A stretch of DNA of 64,000 nucleotides from Pseudomonas sp. Irchel 3E20 (lineage in GTDB: Bacteria; Pseudomonadota; Gammaproteobacteria; Pseudomonadales; Pseudomonadaceae). This document shows positions 35,316 to 45,317 of the stretch, one piece after another; positions within the stretch are counted from its first letter, which is position 1, and each line of letters opens with the position of its first letter. The notes beneath the pieces are model-generated. The model was not told the origin of the DNA and ran no database searches. It saw nothing but the letters and a program-made list of their open reading frames with translations. The position numbers and the translations under genes are program-made. Location of the stretch: contig NZ_FYEE01000001.1 of NCBI RefSeq assembly GCF_900187645.1, positions 434,001 to 498,000 of the forward strand. Direction: 5' to 3'.

Positions 35316-35328
<13 letters not shown>
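34270..35328 (+). CDS. truD: tRNA pseudouridine(13) synthase TruD
   Basis: Makes pseudouridine at position 13 of tRNA-Glu. The 352 residues have catalytic D81 in YAGLKDRQA, the N-terminal EDFQVDEV, and [13 protein letters not shown](HNG). It overlaps ispF by 4 and surE by 13 bases, the conserved ispF-truD-surE-pcm-nlpD-rpoS order. Confidence 0.96.
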
Positions 35329-36742
<1,414 letters not shown>

Positions 36743-36887
36743 GCATTTATATAAACGCGATGAATTCTGTGCGCGGTCGCCTGTCCTATAACGGCGCCGA
36801 AAAGAATAAACAAAACCCGAGCATGAACCGATAGCCAGATAAACCCATCGAATGGGCCTTGGCGTCGGTAAAGCATGCGCAGCCGGT

Positions 36888-36893
36888 TATACT
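36888..36893 (+). promoter_or_regulatory. -10-like hexamer upstream of nlpD
   Basis: TATACT lies 62 bases before the nlpD GTG start in an otherwise gene-free stretch of 212 bases. No strong -35 is visible. Confidence 0.35.
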
Positions 36894-36954
36894 GGCGACA
36901 TTCCAAGCCTCAACGGGCACTCTTTTTTATCAGCCACCACAAAGGGAGCGGCGG

Positions 36955-37800
36955 GTGAGTCTCACAGCCATTGCGCAGCGTATGGATGTAAAAAGCTTTC
37001 AGCGACTGGTGATTGGCCTTGTCTTGAGTTCCATGTTGGCTGCCTGTTCCAGCACGCCCAAGGGCAATGTACGGGTGGTCGATCGCAATAATGCAGCGCC
37101 TCAGCGGCCGGTAGTGACCACAGGTCAGTACGTGGTCAAACGCAGCGACACCCTGTTTTCGATCGCCTTCCGCTATGGTTGGGACTACAAGGCCCTCGCT
37201 GCACGCAACAATATTCCACCGCCTTACACCATCCACCCGGGTCAGACGATTCGCTTCGATGGTCGTTCGGGTTCAACGCCAACCACTGTTGTCACGCAGT
37301 CCACTTCGACCCCGTCTTCCTCCAGCAAGACCACTGTGACCCGTCGCCCGGCGGGCACTACCAACGGCGTGATAACCGCTCCGGCGAGTAAGCCTACCCT
37401 CGCGCCGCTGCCGCCCGCAGGCCCGGCGCCCAAGGGTTGGGGATGGCCGGCAAATGGCGTTTTGATTGGAAAATTCTCTTCAAACGGTAGTTTGAATAAA
37501 GGGATTGATATCGCCGGGGATTTGGGACAGCCTGTTTTAGCTGCGTCTGATGGGGCGGTCGTGTACGCCGGGAGTGGCTTGCGGGGCTACGGCGAGCTCG
37601 TCATCATCAAACACAGCGATACCTACGTCAGTGCCTACGGTCATAACCGCAGGCTGTTGGTTCGGGAGGGGCAGCAGGTCAAAGTCGGGCAGGCTATTGC
37701 CGAAATGGGGTCAACTGGTACAGACCGGGTGAAACTGCACTTTGAGATTCGCCGTCAGGGTAAGCCTGTAGACCCACTGCAATTCCTGCCACGCCGTTGA
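36955..37800 (+). CDS. nlpD: Murein hydrolase activator lipoprotein NlpD
   Basis: Outer-membrane lipoprotein that activates an N-acetylmuramoyl-L-alanine amidase during division. From the GTG at 36955 (AGGGAG upstream) it has 281 residues with lipobox SSMLAAC and lipidated C31. A LysM domain spans about 58-101 (YVVKRSDTLFSIAFRYGWDY). A linker rich in T, S and P follows, then an M23/LytM domain from about 180. The first metal motif reads NKGID where peptidases have HxGxD, and KLHFE replaces HxHFE, so it should be a non-catalytic activator. Confidence 0.93.
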   Translation: MSLTAIAQRMDVKSFQRLVIGLVLSSMLAACSSTPKGNVRVVDRNNAAPQRPVVTTGQYVVKRSDTLFSIAFRYGWDYKALAARNNIPPPYTIHPGQTIRFDGRSGSTPTTVVTQSTSTPSSSSKTTVTRRPAGTTNGVITAPASKPTLAPLPPAGPAPKGWGWPANGVLIGKFSSNGSLNKGIDIAGDLGQPVLAASDGAVVYAGSGLRGYGELVIIKHSDTYVSAYGHNRRLLVREGQQVKVGQAIAEMGSTGTDRVKLHFEIRRQGKPVDPLQFLPRR

Positions 37801-37809
37801 TCGGTTGTC

Positions 37810-37840
37810 AGCCTGTTCCCTCACGTAGAAGGAACAGGCT
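37810..37840 (+). other. Perfect inverted repeat in the nlpD-rpoS gap
   Basis: AGCCTGTTCC (37810-37819) and GGAACAGGCT (37831-37840) form a 10-bp stem with an 11-nt loop. There is no U-tract. It lies in the rpoS leader if transcription begins inside nlpD, 65 bases before the rpoS start. Confidence 0.6.
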
Positions 37841-37905
37841 CCAGCGTTGCCAAGGATAAAGGCGCCGCTTGAGCTTGAGGTCGAACTCACCAAAGGACTA
37901 TAACA

Positions 37906-38910
37906 ATGGCTCTCAGTAAAGAAGTGCCGGAGTTTGACATCGATGATGAGGTTCTCCTGATGGAGGCCGGCATCGCTACGGATTCGATGTCGAATGAGGG
38001 ATCTGCAACACCTTCAGTTCGCACCAAATCCAAACACTCCGCTTCACTCAAGCAACACAAATACATTGACTACACCCGGGCGCTCGACGCGACCCAGTTG
38101 TACCTCAATGAAATCGGCTTTTCCCCCCTGCTGTCGCCGGAAGAAGAAGTTCATTTTGCGCGCTTGTCGCAAAGTGGCGACCCGGCCGGGCGCAAGCGCA
38201 TGATTGAAAGCAACTTGCGGCTGGTGGTGAAAATCGCCCGACGCTACGTCAATCGTGGGCTTTCACTGCTCGACCTGATCGAAGAGGGCAACCTCGGCTT
38301 GATCCGCGCGGTGGAGAAGTTCGACCCGGAACGGGGCTTCCGTTTTTCGACCTACGCAACCTGGTGGATCCGTCAGACCATCGAGCGCGCGATCATGAAT
38401 CAGACCCGGACCATCCGGTTGCCGATCCATGTGGTCAAGGAACTGAACGTCTACCTTCGGGCCGCACGGGAATTGACGCAAAAACTCGATCACGAACCTT
38501 CCCCTGAAGAAATCGCCAACCTGCTGGAAAAACCGGTGGGCGAGGTCAAGCGCATGCTAGGCCTTAACGAGCGGGTTTCCTCGGTGGATGTCTCGCTGGG
38601 TCCGGATTCGGATAAAACCTTGCTGGACACCTTGACGGACGATCGCCCTACCGACCCTTGCGAGTTGCTGCAGGACGACGATCTGTCGCAAAGCATCGAC
38701 CAGTGGCTCTCAGAGCTGACGGACAAACAGCGTGAAGTGGTGATACGCCGCTTCGGGTTGCGTGGCCACGAGAGCAGTACCCTTGAAGATGTTGGCCTTG
38801 AGATTGGTTTGACCCGGGAGCGGGTCAGGCAAATCCAGGTCGAGGGGCTCAAGCGCCTTCGCGAGATCCTGGAAAAAAATGGCTTATCCAGCGAGTCGCT
38901 GTTCCAATAG
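37906..38910 (+). CDS. rpoS: RNA polymerase sigma factor RpoS
   Basis: Stationary-phase and general stress sigma factor. The 334 residues have region 1.2 ([20 protein letters not shown]), region 2 ([19 protein letters not shown], then [16 protein letters not shown]), region 3 and region 4 with the final helix-turn-helix ([18 protein letters not shown]). The acidic N-terminus matches Pseudomonas RpoS. ACCAAAGGAC precedes the start. A main rpoS promoter within nlpD is known from other pseudomonads. Confidence 0.98.
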   Translation: MALSKEVPEFDIDDEVLLMEAGIATDSMSNEGSATPSVRTKSKHSASLKQHKYIDYTRALDATQLYLNEIGFSPLLSPEEEVHFARLSQSGDPAGRKRMIESNLRLVVKIARRYVNRGLSLLDLIEEGNLGLIRAVEKFDPERGFRFSTYATWWIRQTIERAIMNQTRTIRLPIHVVKELNVYLRAARELTQKLDHEPSPEEIANLLEKPVGEVKRMLGLNERVSSVDVSLGPDSDKTLLDTLTDDRPTDPCELLQDDDLSQSIDQWLSELTDKQREVVIRRFGLRGHESSTLEDVGLEIGLTRERVRQIQVEGLKRLREILEKNGLSSESLFQ

Positions 38911-38929
38911 ACCCTTATTGAGCCGGCAC

Positions 38930-38966
38930 AAAAAATCCGGAGCCCTTATGGGGCTCCGGATTTTTT
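38930..38966. terminator. Bidirectional terminator between rpoS and rnt
   Basis: AAAAAATCCGGAGCCC and GGGCTCCGGATTTTTT form a long perfect stem, with A- and T-runs able to terminate transcription from both sides of this convergent pair. Confidence 0.9.
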
Positions 38967-38985
38967 ATGGGGCAAGCAAAGCCGA

Positions 38986-39660
38986 TCAGTCGTTGAAGTC
39001 TTCCCAACCGCCCATTTGCTTCCAACGGTTGACGATGCCGCAGAACAGGTCAGCGGTCTTCTCGGTGTCATAGCGCGCCGAATGCGCCTCGCGGCCATCG
39101 AAATCGATATCCGCAGCCTGGCAGGCCTTGGCCAATACGGTTTGGCCGTACGCCAGGCCGGCCAGTGTGGCGGTATCGAAGCTGGAGAACGGGTGAAACG
39201 GGTTGCGCTTCATGTCCAGGCGCGCCACGGCGGCGTTGAGGAAGCCCAGGTCGAAGCTGCTGTTGTGACCGACCAGGATCGCTCGCTTGCAGCCATTGGC
39301 CTTCAGCGCCTTGCGTACACCACGGAAGATGTCGGTCAGTGCGGCTTCCTCACTCACTGCCATGCGCAACGGGTGGTCGAGCTTGATCCCGGTGAATTCC
39401 AGGGCCGCGGCTTCAATGTTGGCGCCCTCGAAAGGCTCGACGCGGAAAAAATAGGTGTGCTCGGGGAACACGAAACCTTTTTCGTCCATGCCAATAGTGG
39501 TGGCGGCAATTTCCAGCAGTGCGTCGGTGGCGCAGTTGAAGCCGCCGGTTTCTACGTCGACCACGACGGGCAGGTAGCCCCGGAAGCGGGCCGCCATCGG
39601 GTGACGGGAACCGCCGCCGCCATGGCCTTCTTGCTCGTCATCGTAATGGTCTTCACTCAC
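38986..39660 (-). CDS. rnt: Ribonuclease T
   Basis: DEDD-family 3' exoribonuclease that finishes the 3' ends of tRNAs and other stable RNAs. The 224 residues have exonuclease motif [11 protein letters not shown] (D35, E37), [15 protein letters not shown] (motif II) and the C-terminal [14 protein letters not shown] with the motif III histidine and aspartate. It overlaps the pyrC stop by four bases and should be cotranscribed with it. Confidence 0.96.
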   Translation of the reverse strand: MSEDHYDDEQEGHGGGGSRHPMAARFRGYLPVVVDVETGGFNCATDALLEIAATTIGMDEKGFVFPEHTYFFRVEPFEGANIEAAALEFTGIKLDHPLRMAVSEEAALTDIFRGVRKALKANGCKRAILVGHNSSFDLGFLNAAVARLDMKRNPFHPFSSFDTATLAGLAYGQTVLAKACQAADIDFDGREAHSARYDTEKTADLFCGIVNRWKQMGGWEDFND

Positions 39661-40703
39661 AGGTGTTCCTCCAGCAGGCGCCAGCGCAGTTTTTCACCGG
39701 CGCGCAGCGGGATGACAGTCAGCTCGCCGAACGGCAGGCTGGTAGGGGCGGTCCAGTCTTCGCGGACCAGGGTGATGCGATCGGTATTGGCCGGCAAACC
39801 GTAGAAGCGCGGGCCATTGAGGCTGGCGAACGCTTCGAGCTTGTCCAGCGCGTTGCGTTGCTCGAACGCCTCGGCATACAACTCGATTGCCGCATAAGCG
39901 GTGTAGCAACCAGCGCAACCACAGGCGGCTTCCTTGGCGTGCTGAGCATGGGGGGCCGAGTCGGTGCCGAGGAAAAACTTGGCATTGCCACTGGTGGCGG
40001 CGTCGAGCAGTGCCTGCTGGTGAGTATTGCGCTTGAGGATCGGCAGGCAATAGAAGTGCGGCCGAATACCGCCCACCAGCATGTGATTGCGGTTGTAGAG
40101 CAGGTGATGGGCGGTGATGGTCGCCCCCACGTTGGCCGAAGCCTCGCTGACAAACTGCACTGCATCGGCGGTGGTGATGTGCTCGAACACCACTTTCAGG
40201 GTCGGGAACAACTCGACCACGCGGCGCATGTGCTCATCGATAAAGATTTTTTCGCGATCGAAGACATCGACATCGCCACGCGTGACTTCGCCATGAATCA
40301 GCAAAGGCATGCCGACTTCTGCCATGGCCTCGATCGCCGGCAGGATCTTGTCGATGCTGGTGACGCCGGAGTCCGAGTTGGTGGTTGCGCCAGCCGGGTA
40401 CAGTTTGGCGGCGTGCACGAAGCCGCTGGCCTTGGCCTCGCGGACATCTTGCGGTTGGGTGCGGTCGGTGAGGTACAGCACCATCAGCGGCTCGAAGCGA
40501 CTGCCGGCCGGCCGCGCAGCGAGGATGCGCTGGCGATAGGCATCGGCTTCAGCGGCGTTGCGCACCGGGGGTACCAGGTTGGGCATGATGATGGCGCGAC
40601 CAAAGGTGCGCGCAACATCCGCCACAGTATTGGGCAGCGCAGCACCATCACGCAGGTGTATGTGCCAGTCGTCGGGACGCAGCAGGGTCAGGCGGTCGGA
40701 CAT
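39657..40703 (-). CDS. pyrC: Dihydroorotase, class II
   Basis: Zinc enzyme that cyclises carbamoyl aspartate to dihydroorotate in pyrimidine synthesis. The 348 residues start [20 protein letters not shown] with metal ligands H14 and H16. LLIHGEVT and the C-terminal [15 protein letters not shown] are typical of the E. coli-like type. The in-frame extension to 40763 is not supported. The gene is divergent from motY. Confidence 0.96.
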   Translation of the reverse strand: MSDRLTLLRPDDWHIHLRDGAALPNTVADVARTFGRAIIMPNLVPPVRNAAEADAYRQRILAARPAGSRFEPLMVLYLTDRTQPQDVREAKASGFVHAAKLYPAGATTNSDSGVTSIDKILPAIEAMAEVGMPLLIHGEVTRGDVDVFDREKIFIDEHMRRVVELFPTLKVVFEHITTADAVQFVSEASANVGATITAHHLLYNRNHMLVGGIRPHFYCLPILKRNTHQQALLDAATSGNAKFFLGTDSAPHAQHAKEAACGCAGCYTAYAAIELYAEAFEQRNALDKLEAFASLNGPRFYGLPANTDRITLVREDWTAPTSLPFGELTVIPLRAGEKLRWRLLEEHL

Positions 40704-40769
40704 TGGGGATTCCAGGCGGGTCAAACTGAGGCGAATGCTACCGGAAAAGACTCTTGCAGGCACTCGCTA

Positions 40770-40796
40770 TCAAGTTTTGTCGCTGGCAACCGATAT
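40770..40796 (+). promoter_or_regulatory. FliA (sigma-28) promoter of motY
   Basis: TCAAGTTT, an 11-nt spacer, then ACCGATAT match the flagellar sigma consensus TAAAGTTT-N11-GCCGATAA at 13 of 16 positions with exact spacing. Transcription would start near 40804, about 57 nt before the motY GTG. Confidence 0.7.
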
Positions 40797-40860
40797 GCTC
40801 AAGGTATGCCGTAAATGAATGTATCGGTCTTTTCAGTTGTAGAAGCCAGTGGAGCCGCCC

Positions 40861-41769
40861 GTGCGCCAGCGTTATCTAGCCTTGCTCAGTGTGTTTGCCA
40901 GCCTGCCGGCCATGGCCCTGACTTTCCAGACCCGTCTGGAGAGCATTGAGTGGAAGGTCGAAGGCGACAAGTTCGAGTGTCGCCTGGCGCAGCCGATCAC
41001 CGATTTCGGCTCTGGCGAGTTCGTGCGCCGCGCGGGCGAGCAGGCGACGTTTCGCCTCAAAGCCTTTAACGCCTTGCTCGGCGGTGGCTCGGCGACATTG
41101 CTGGCGGCGGCGGCCCCGTGGCAGCCGGGGCGTGCTGATATCAACTTGGGGACGGTCAGAAGTGGCAGTGGCGATGTACTGTTCAACAGCTCTCAAGCCC
41201 AGGCTGGCCGGCTTATCAGCGGTCTGATGGACGGCCGCAGCCCTGTGGTGCGCCACTACTCCCGCGACGCAGGGGTTTCGGAAATCCGCCTGTTGCCGGT
41301 GCGATTCAGCAAGGCCTATAGCGACTATCAAGGTTGCGTGGCCAAGCTCCTGCCCATGAACTTCGAACAAGTGAAGCTGGGCCAGGTTGGGTTTCCGGGC
41401 GGCGGCATCGAGCTCGATGAGCAAGCCAAGGCCAAGTTGCAAGTGATGCTCGACTATATGAAGGCCGACCCCACGGTCAACCACATCGAACTCGACGGCC
41501 ACTCCGATAACAGCGGCAACCGTTTGACCAACCGCGATTTGTCGCGCCGCCGGGCCTTGGCGGTGATGGAGTTCTTCAAGGCCAACGGCATAGAAGAATC
41601 CCAGGTGACCATCAGGTTCCATGGCGAACGTTATCCCTTGGTGGCCAACACCAACTCTGCCAACCGGGCCAAGAACCGTCGGGTCAACATTCATCTGCAA
41701 CGGGTCGCGCCCGTCGAGAAACCGGCCCCGCAAGCCGCTTCCACGCCCAACGCAGCTGCGACGTCTTGA
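40861..41769 (+). CDS. motY: Flagellar stator-associated protein MotY
   Basis: Periplasmic OmpA-family protein that anchors sodium- or proton-driven stator units to peptidoglycan. From the GTG at 40861 (GGAG 6 nt upstream) it has 302 residues: a signal peptide ending PAMA, an N-terminal MotY-type beta domain (about 20-165), and an OmpA C-terminal domain (IELDGHSDNSGNRLTNRDLS, about 170-280). The tail is rich in A and P. Gene order rnt-pyrC-motY-argG matches P. aeruginosa PA3528-PA3525. The GTG at 40849 is an alternative start. Confidence 0.88.
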   Translation: MRQRYLALLSVFASLPAMALTFQTRLESIEWKVEGDKFECRLAQPITDFGSGEFVRRAGEQATFRLKAFNALLGGGSATLLAAAAPWQPGRADINLGTVRSGSGDVLFNSSQAQAGRLISGLMDGRSPVVRHYSRDAGVSEIRLLPVRFSKAYSDYQGCVAKLLPMNFEQVKLGQVGFPGGGIELDEQAKAKLQVMLDYMKADPTVNHIELDGHSDNSGNRLTNRDLSRRRALAVMEFFKANGIEESQVTIRFHGERYPLVANTNSANRAKNRRVNIHLQRVAPVEKPAPQAASTPNAAATS

Positions 41770-41778
41770 AGCAGCGCT

Positions 41779-41841
41779 AGTCGCTCGATCGACATAATCT
41801 GTCGCTTGGTCGTCATAAGCTGTCGCGCCACTGTAAATCAT
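41779..41841 (+). promoter_or_regulatory. ArgR operator: three tandem 21-bp half-sites upstream of argG
   Basis: Three units in direct repeat start at 41779 (AGTCGC), 41800 (TGTCGC) and 41821 (TGTCGC). The third fits the Pseudomonas ArgR half-site TGTCGC-N6-GNAA-N5 perfectly; the first two have CA for AA, and the first also has A for the leading T. The spacing of exactly 21 bp is that of ArgR direct repeats. Confidence 0.75.
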
Positions 41842-41860
41842 CCGCTTGGAACGGTAGACT
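41832..41860 (+). promoter_or_regulatory. argG promoter overlapped by the ArgR site
   Basis: TGTAAA (41832-41837) and TAGACT (41855-41860) are 17 bp apart. The -35 lies inside the third ArgR unit, so bound ArgR should repress. Confidence 0.55.
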
Positions 41861-41895
41861 TGTCGGCTTTCCGTAGAACCCGGTGGAGTGATGGC

Positions 41896-43113
41896 ATGGC
41901 GGACGTAAACAAGGTCGTTCTGGCGTATTCCGGCGGCCTGGACACTTCGGTGATCCTCAAGTGGCTGCAGGATACTTACAACTGTGAAGTGGTGACGTTC
42001 ACCGCTGACCTGGGTCAGGGCGAAGAGGTCGAACCTGCACGCGCCAAGGCACAAGCCATGGGCGTGAAAGAAATCTACATCGACGACCTGCGCGAAGAAT
42101 TTGTGCGTGATTTCGTTTTCCCGATGTTCCGCGCCAACACCGTTTACGAAGGCGAGTACCTGCTGGGTACTTCCATTGCCCGCCCGTTGATCGCCAAGCG
42201 CCTGATCGAAATCGCCAACGAAACCGGTGCCGATGCCATCTCCCATGGCGCGACCGGTAAAGGCAACGACCAGGTGCGTTTCGAGCTGGGCGCCTACGCC
42301 CTCAAGCCGGGTGTGAAAGTCATTGCGCCGTGGCGTGAATGGGACCTGCTGTCGCGCGAGAAGCTGATGGATTATGCCGAGAAGCACGGCATTCCGATCG
42401 AGCGTCATGGCAAAAAGAAATCCCCGTACTCGATGGACGCCAACCTGCTACACATCTCCTATGAAGGTGGCGTGCTGGAAGACACCTGGACCGAGCACGA
42501 AGAAGACATGTGGCGTTGGACCGTCTCCCCGGAGAAGGCTCCCGATGCCCCGCAGTATCTGGAATTGACCTACCGTAACGGCGATATCGTTGCCCTGGAC
42601 GGTGTCGAAATGACTCCGGCCACCGTTCTGGCCACCCTGAACCGCATCGGTGGCGAACATGGTATCGGTCGTCTGGATATCGTCGAGAACCGTTACGTCG
42701 GTATGAAGTCCCGTGGCTGCTACGAAACCCCTGGCGGCACCATCATGCTGCGTGCGCACCGCGCCATTGAGTCCATCACCCTGGACCGTGAGGTCGCTCA
42801 CCTTAAAGATGAGTTGATGCCCAAGTACGCCAGCCTGATCTATACCGGCTACTGGTGGAGCCCTGAGCGTTTGATGCTGCAACAAATGATTGATGCTTCC
42901 CAGGCTCACGTGAACGGTGTGGTTCGCTTGAAATTGTACAAGGGCAATGTGATTGTCACTGGGCGCAAGTCCGATGAGTCGCTGTTCGATGCCAATATCG
43001 CGACCTTTGAAGAAGATGGTGGCGCTTATAACCAGGAAGATGCAGCGGGCTTTATCAAACTGAATGCATTGCGCATGCGCATTGCGGCCAACAAGGGCCG
43101 CAAGCTGTTTTGA
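41896..43113 (+). CDS. argG: Argininosuccinate synthase
   Basis: Condenses citrulline and aspartate with ATP in arginine synthesis. The 405 residues start [18 protein letters not shown] with the PP-loop at 11-18. [13 protein letters not shown] and [13 protein letters not shown] [13 protein letters not shown] follow family patterns. GGTGGAG precedes the ATG. Likely ArgR-controlled (upstream operator). A strong terminator follows. Confidence 0.98.
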   Translation: MADVNKVVLAYSGGLDTSVILKWLQDTYNCEVVTFTADLGQGEEVEPARAKAQAMGVKEIYIDDLREEFVRDFVFPMFRANTVYEGEYLLGTSIARPLIAKRLIEIANETGADAISHGATGKGNDQVRFELGAYALKPGVKVIAPWREWDLLSREKLMDYAEKHGIPIERHGKKKSPYSMDANLLHISYEGGVLEDTWTEHEEDMWRWTVSPEKAPDAPQYLELTYRNGDIVALDGVEMTPATVLATLNRIGGEHGIGRLDIVENRYVGMKSRGCYETPGGTIMLRAHRAIESITLDREVAHLKDELMPKYASLIYTGYWWSPERLMLQQMIDASQAHVNGVVRLKLYKGNVIVTGRKSDESLFDANIATFEEDGGAYNQEDAAGFIKLNALRMRIAANKGRKLF

Positions 43114-43135
43114 TGTTTTAACTGGTGTGTATAAG

Positions 43136-43164
43136 AAAAGGCCCTGCAGTGCAGGGCCTTTTTT
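43136..43164. terminator. Terminator between argG and the convergent accessory gene
   Basis: AAAAGGCCCTGCA and TGCAGGGCC plus T6 form a perfect stem. The A-run on the other side makes it usable from both directions. Confidence 0.9.
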
Positions 43165-43241
43165 ATTGAATTCGTTTAATACAACCGTTGTATGTGATGG
43201 CATGATGTATAAACAGATCTCGCGGGTGTTTGTTCTTGTTA

Positions 43242-44003
43242 TTAGCCATTGGCCTGGTAGGACAGGGTTAAAGCAAAGTTGTTCAAGTTGTAAGAAATAT
43301 AGGGGTGTCGTTTGTGCTTCTCTTCGTTTGCTGTGCTCCAATCGCTCTGGGTCATAAGTTTTGCGGATTTCTGATTGGTCAAAAATACAATCAAGTAACC
43401 TGTGTCGGATGATTTCTGGATTTTCTGTTCAACTTTGTGCATCAATTCGTCTGCTTCTTTTTTTGTACTAATCCAACGTGTATCGACAATGTGCAGGTCG
43501 TATAAAAGTCGAGGAAAGTTCAGTATGTGCTGTACGCCATGGCCGGCGAACAGATTCACATGCGCAGGTGGGTCCTGGGCATTGCCTGACGAGTAATGAT
43601 CCTTGTGGTAATGAACCTCAGGATGCTGTGGGGGCTGTTTACGCAGCCTTTCAGGAAGGTAAAAGTTCGAATTATGGTAGTTTGATGGCATTCCTTCATC
43701 CGGCAAGTTGGCGGTGGAGCTGTTAGCTAAATTTTCTTGCTTTAGCTTCTCATCGATGATTTTTATAAAGTGTTTGCCTTTCTCAAAGTCGGACGGCGCA
43801 TAAAGTGACTTGTAGTTGAAGTTTAGGGTGGCAAAGAACAACAAAATCAGAAAAAACGGAAAGGTAATCAGGAACCAGACATAAACCTGACGTTCCTGGA
43901 AATCAAGGAAAGGAAGCGATACGGCCGCCGACGTTTCCGAGAGGGTAGCGAAGATCGCGATGATCGTCATGGGAGTGGCGCTTTTCTTTGGTGGTGTGGT
44001 CAT
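43242..44003 (-). CDS. Hypothetical membrane-anchored protein in an AT-rich patch
   Basis: I do not recognise this 253-residue protein. It has a weakly hydrophobic segment at about 12-32 and a clear transmembrane helix at about 40-60 (VWFLITFPFFLILLFFATLN). A hydrophilic domain of roughly 190 residues follows. A low-complexity H/P/N-rich linker (about 95-145) separates the anchor from a C-terminal alpha/beta-like domain (LLYDLHIVDTRWISTKKEAD, TGYLIVFLTNQ). GTGAAAG precedes the ATG and TATATA lies about 15 bases upstream. Base composition is far more AT-rich than its neighbours (about 35% GC in one 60-base line counted), suggesting horizontal gain. No partner gene is adjacent. Confidence 0.75.
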   Translation of the reverse strand: MTTPPKKSATPMTIIAIFATLSETSAAVSLPFLDFQERQVYVWFLITFPFFLILLFFATLNFNYKSLYAPSDFEKGKHFIKIIDEKLKQENLANSSTANLPDEGMPSNYHNSNFYLPERLRKQPPQHPEVHYHKDHYSSGNAQDPPAHVNLFAGHGVQHILNFPRLLYDLHIVDTRWISTKKEADELMHKVEQKIQKSSDTGYLIVFLTNQKSAKLMTQSDWSTANEEKHKRHPYISYNLNNFALTLSYQANG

Positions 44004-44690
44004 TTTCTTTCACTTTTATATAGAGGCTTCTAGTGGTTGGTTGGGACGTCTTTATGGTGTGGTGGGTGAGATGTTTTGTGGAATGATTATATTTTCGGCA
44101 GATGAGTTACTTATGGTTCCTTATAAATGATTCTAGACGTGTTCCAATCAGGGAGAAGTTTTTTTGATGGCTGAAGGGAGAAAGGTTTGGCTGTTAAATG
44201 TAATTTCGCGGATCTGAAGTCTGAAAGCTGTGTAGTCTATTTCCTTGAAGGTGCTCTCGTGGCTTTTGGTAACTCCCAGTTTGTTGATGATTTTATTTAA
44301 ATGTAAGACTTGTTGAGTTTTATTTTGTATGGGTCGGCTGAATTGTTACTCTGTTTTTCTGTCGGTACAGAAAATATGAATTTTTTATGACTATGCCGAC
44401 TTTGTTAATACTCTGGAACAAAAAGTGATTTGGCGGGTGTTGTGATCGGACTGATTCACGACCGATGCTTGACTCTAACTGATACAAAGTAGCGTGTAAC
44501 GCAGGCCTGAATACCCGCGATTTAATTTAAAGACACACCATTTTTAATGTTTTTTTGTAGTCCAAATCCGTGATGCTTGTAGGGAAGGTCTCTGGCTGTT
44601 AGTGGCCGGGGGGTAGGCCATCCCAAGGGGTAAATGACTAGGCTATTGTGCTGACTCTAAAAATTCGAACAGCGAAAATTGGACTTGCCC
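44004..44690. other. 687-base AT-rich stretch without a convincing gene
   Basis: No reading frame of protein-like length or codon pattern is seen. GC is about 30% in one 60-base line counted (44281-44340). The left end should hold the promoter of the minus-strand membrane gene and the right end that of the response regulator. A 16-codon frame at about 44167 (MAEGRKVWLLNVISRI) follows an AGGGAGAAG sequence. TGGCC/GGCCA arms around 44602-44619 could form a hairpin. Confidence 0.5.
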
Positions 44691-45317
44691 ATGAATAAAG
44701 TGCTGATCGTGGATGATCATCCCGTCATACGTCTTGCTGTACGCATGCTGATGGAGCGCCATGGCTATGAAGTCATTGCGGAAACGGATAATGGCGTTGA
44801 TGCATTGCAACTTGCCCGCGAGCATATGCCCGATATTGTTATCCTGGATATCGGTATTCCCAAGCTCGATGGCCTGGAAGTTATTGCGCGACTTACCTCC
44901 ACTGCAATGCCTTTCAAGGTGTTGGTACTCACCTCCCAGGCTCCCGGACATTTCTCCATGCGGTGCATGCAAGCCGGCGCCGCGGGCTATGTCTGCAAGC
45001 AGCAGGACTTGACGGAGCTGCTCAGCGCCATTAAGGCCGTGCTTTCCGGCTATAGCTATTTCCCCAACCAGGCCTTGCACACGGTGCGTTCGAGCCTTGG
45101 CAATGCCAGTGAGGCCGATATGGTCGATCGCTTGTCGGGGCGAGAAATGATGGTGTTGCAACAACTGGCCCGTGGGAAAACCAACAAGGAAATCGCCGAC
45201 GGGATGTTCCTCAGCAACAAGACCGTTAGCACTTACAAAACCCGCTTGTTGCTCAAGCTCAATGCTCGTTCCTTGGTTGATCTGATTGAGTTGGCGCAAC
45301 GTAATGGTCTGGTTTGA
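44691..45317 (+). CDS. Orphan NarL/FixJ-type response regulator
   Basis: DNA-binding response regulator of 208 residues. The receiver domain (1-120) has acidic pocket D8-D9 and phosphoacceptor D53 (VILDIGIPKLDG), with switch threonine in VLTSQAPG. A LuxR-type helix-turn-helix occupies about 145-205 (LSGREMMVLQQLARGKTNKE, NKTVSTYKTRLLLKLN). No sensor kinase is next to it. It resembles RocA/EvgA-type regulators of Pseudomonas, but I cannot name the orthologue with confidence. The gene is preceded by the AT-rich stretch. Confidence 0.9.
   Translation: MNKVLIVDDHPVIRLAVRMLMERHGYEVIAETDNGVDALQLAREHMPDIVILDIGIPKLDGLEVIARLTSTAMPFKVLVLTSQAPGHFSMRCMQAGAAGYVCKQQDLTELLSAIKAVLSGYSYFPNQALHTVRSSLGNASEADMVDRLSGREMMVLQQLARGKTNKEIADGMFLSNKTVSTYKTRLLLKLNARSLVDLIELAQRNGLV

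Noticed and set aside
37501..37800. NlpD M23 domain read as an active endopeptidase
   Set aside because: NKGID and KLHFE replace two metal-binding histidines, as in non-catalytic NlpD activators.
38911..38985. A possible rsmZ-like small RNA after rpoS
   Set aside because: The gap holds only a terminator; no series of GGA hairpins is present.
40876..42408. A 510-codon minus-strand frame over motY and argG
   Set aside because: Covers the ArgR operator and two assigned genes on the other strand; no family features.
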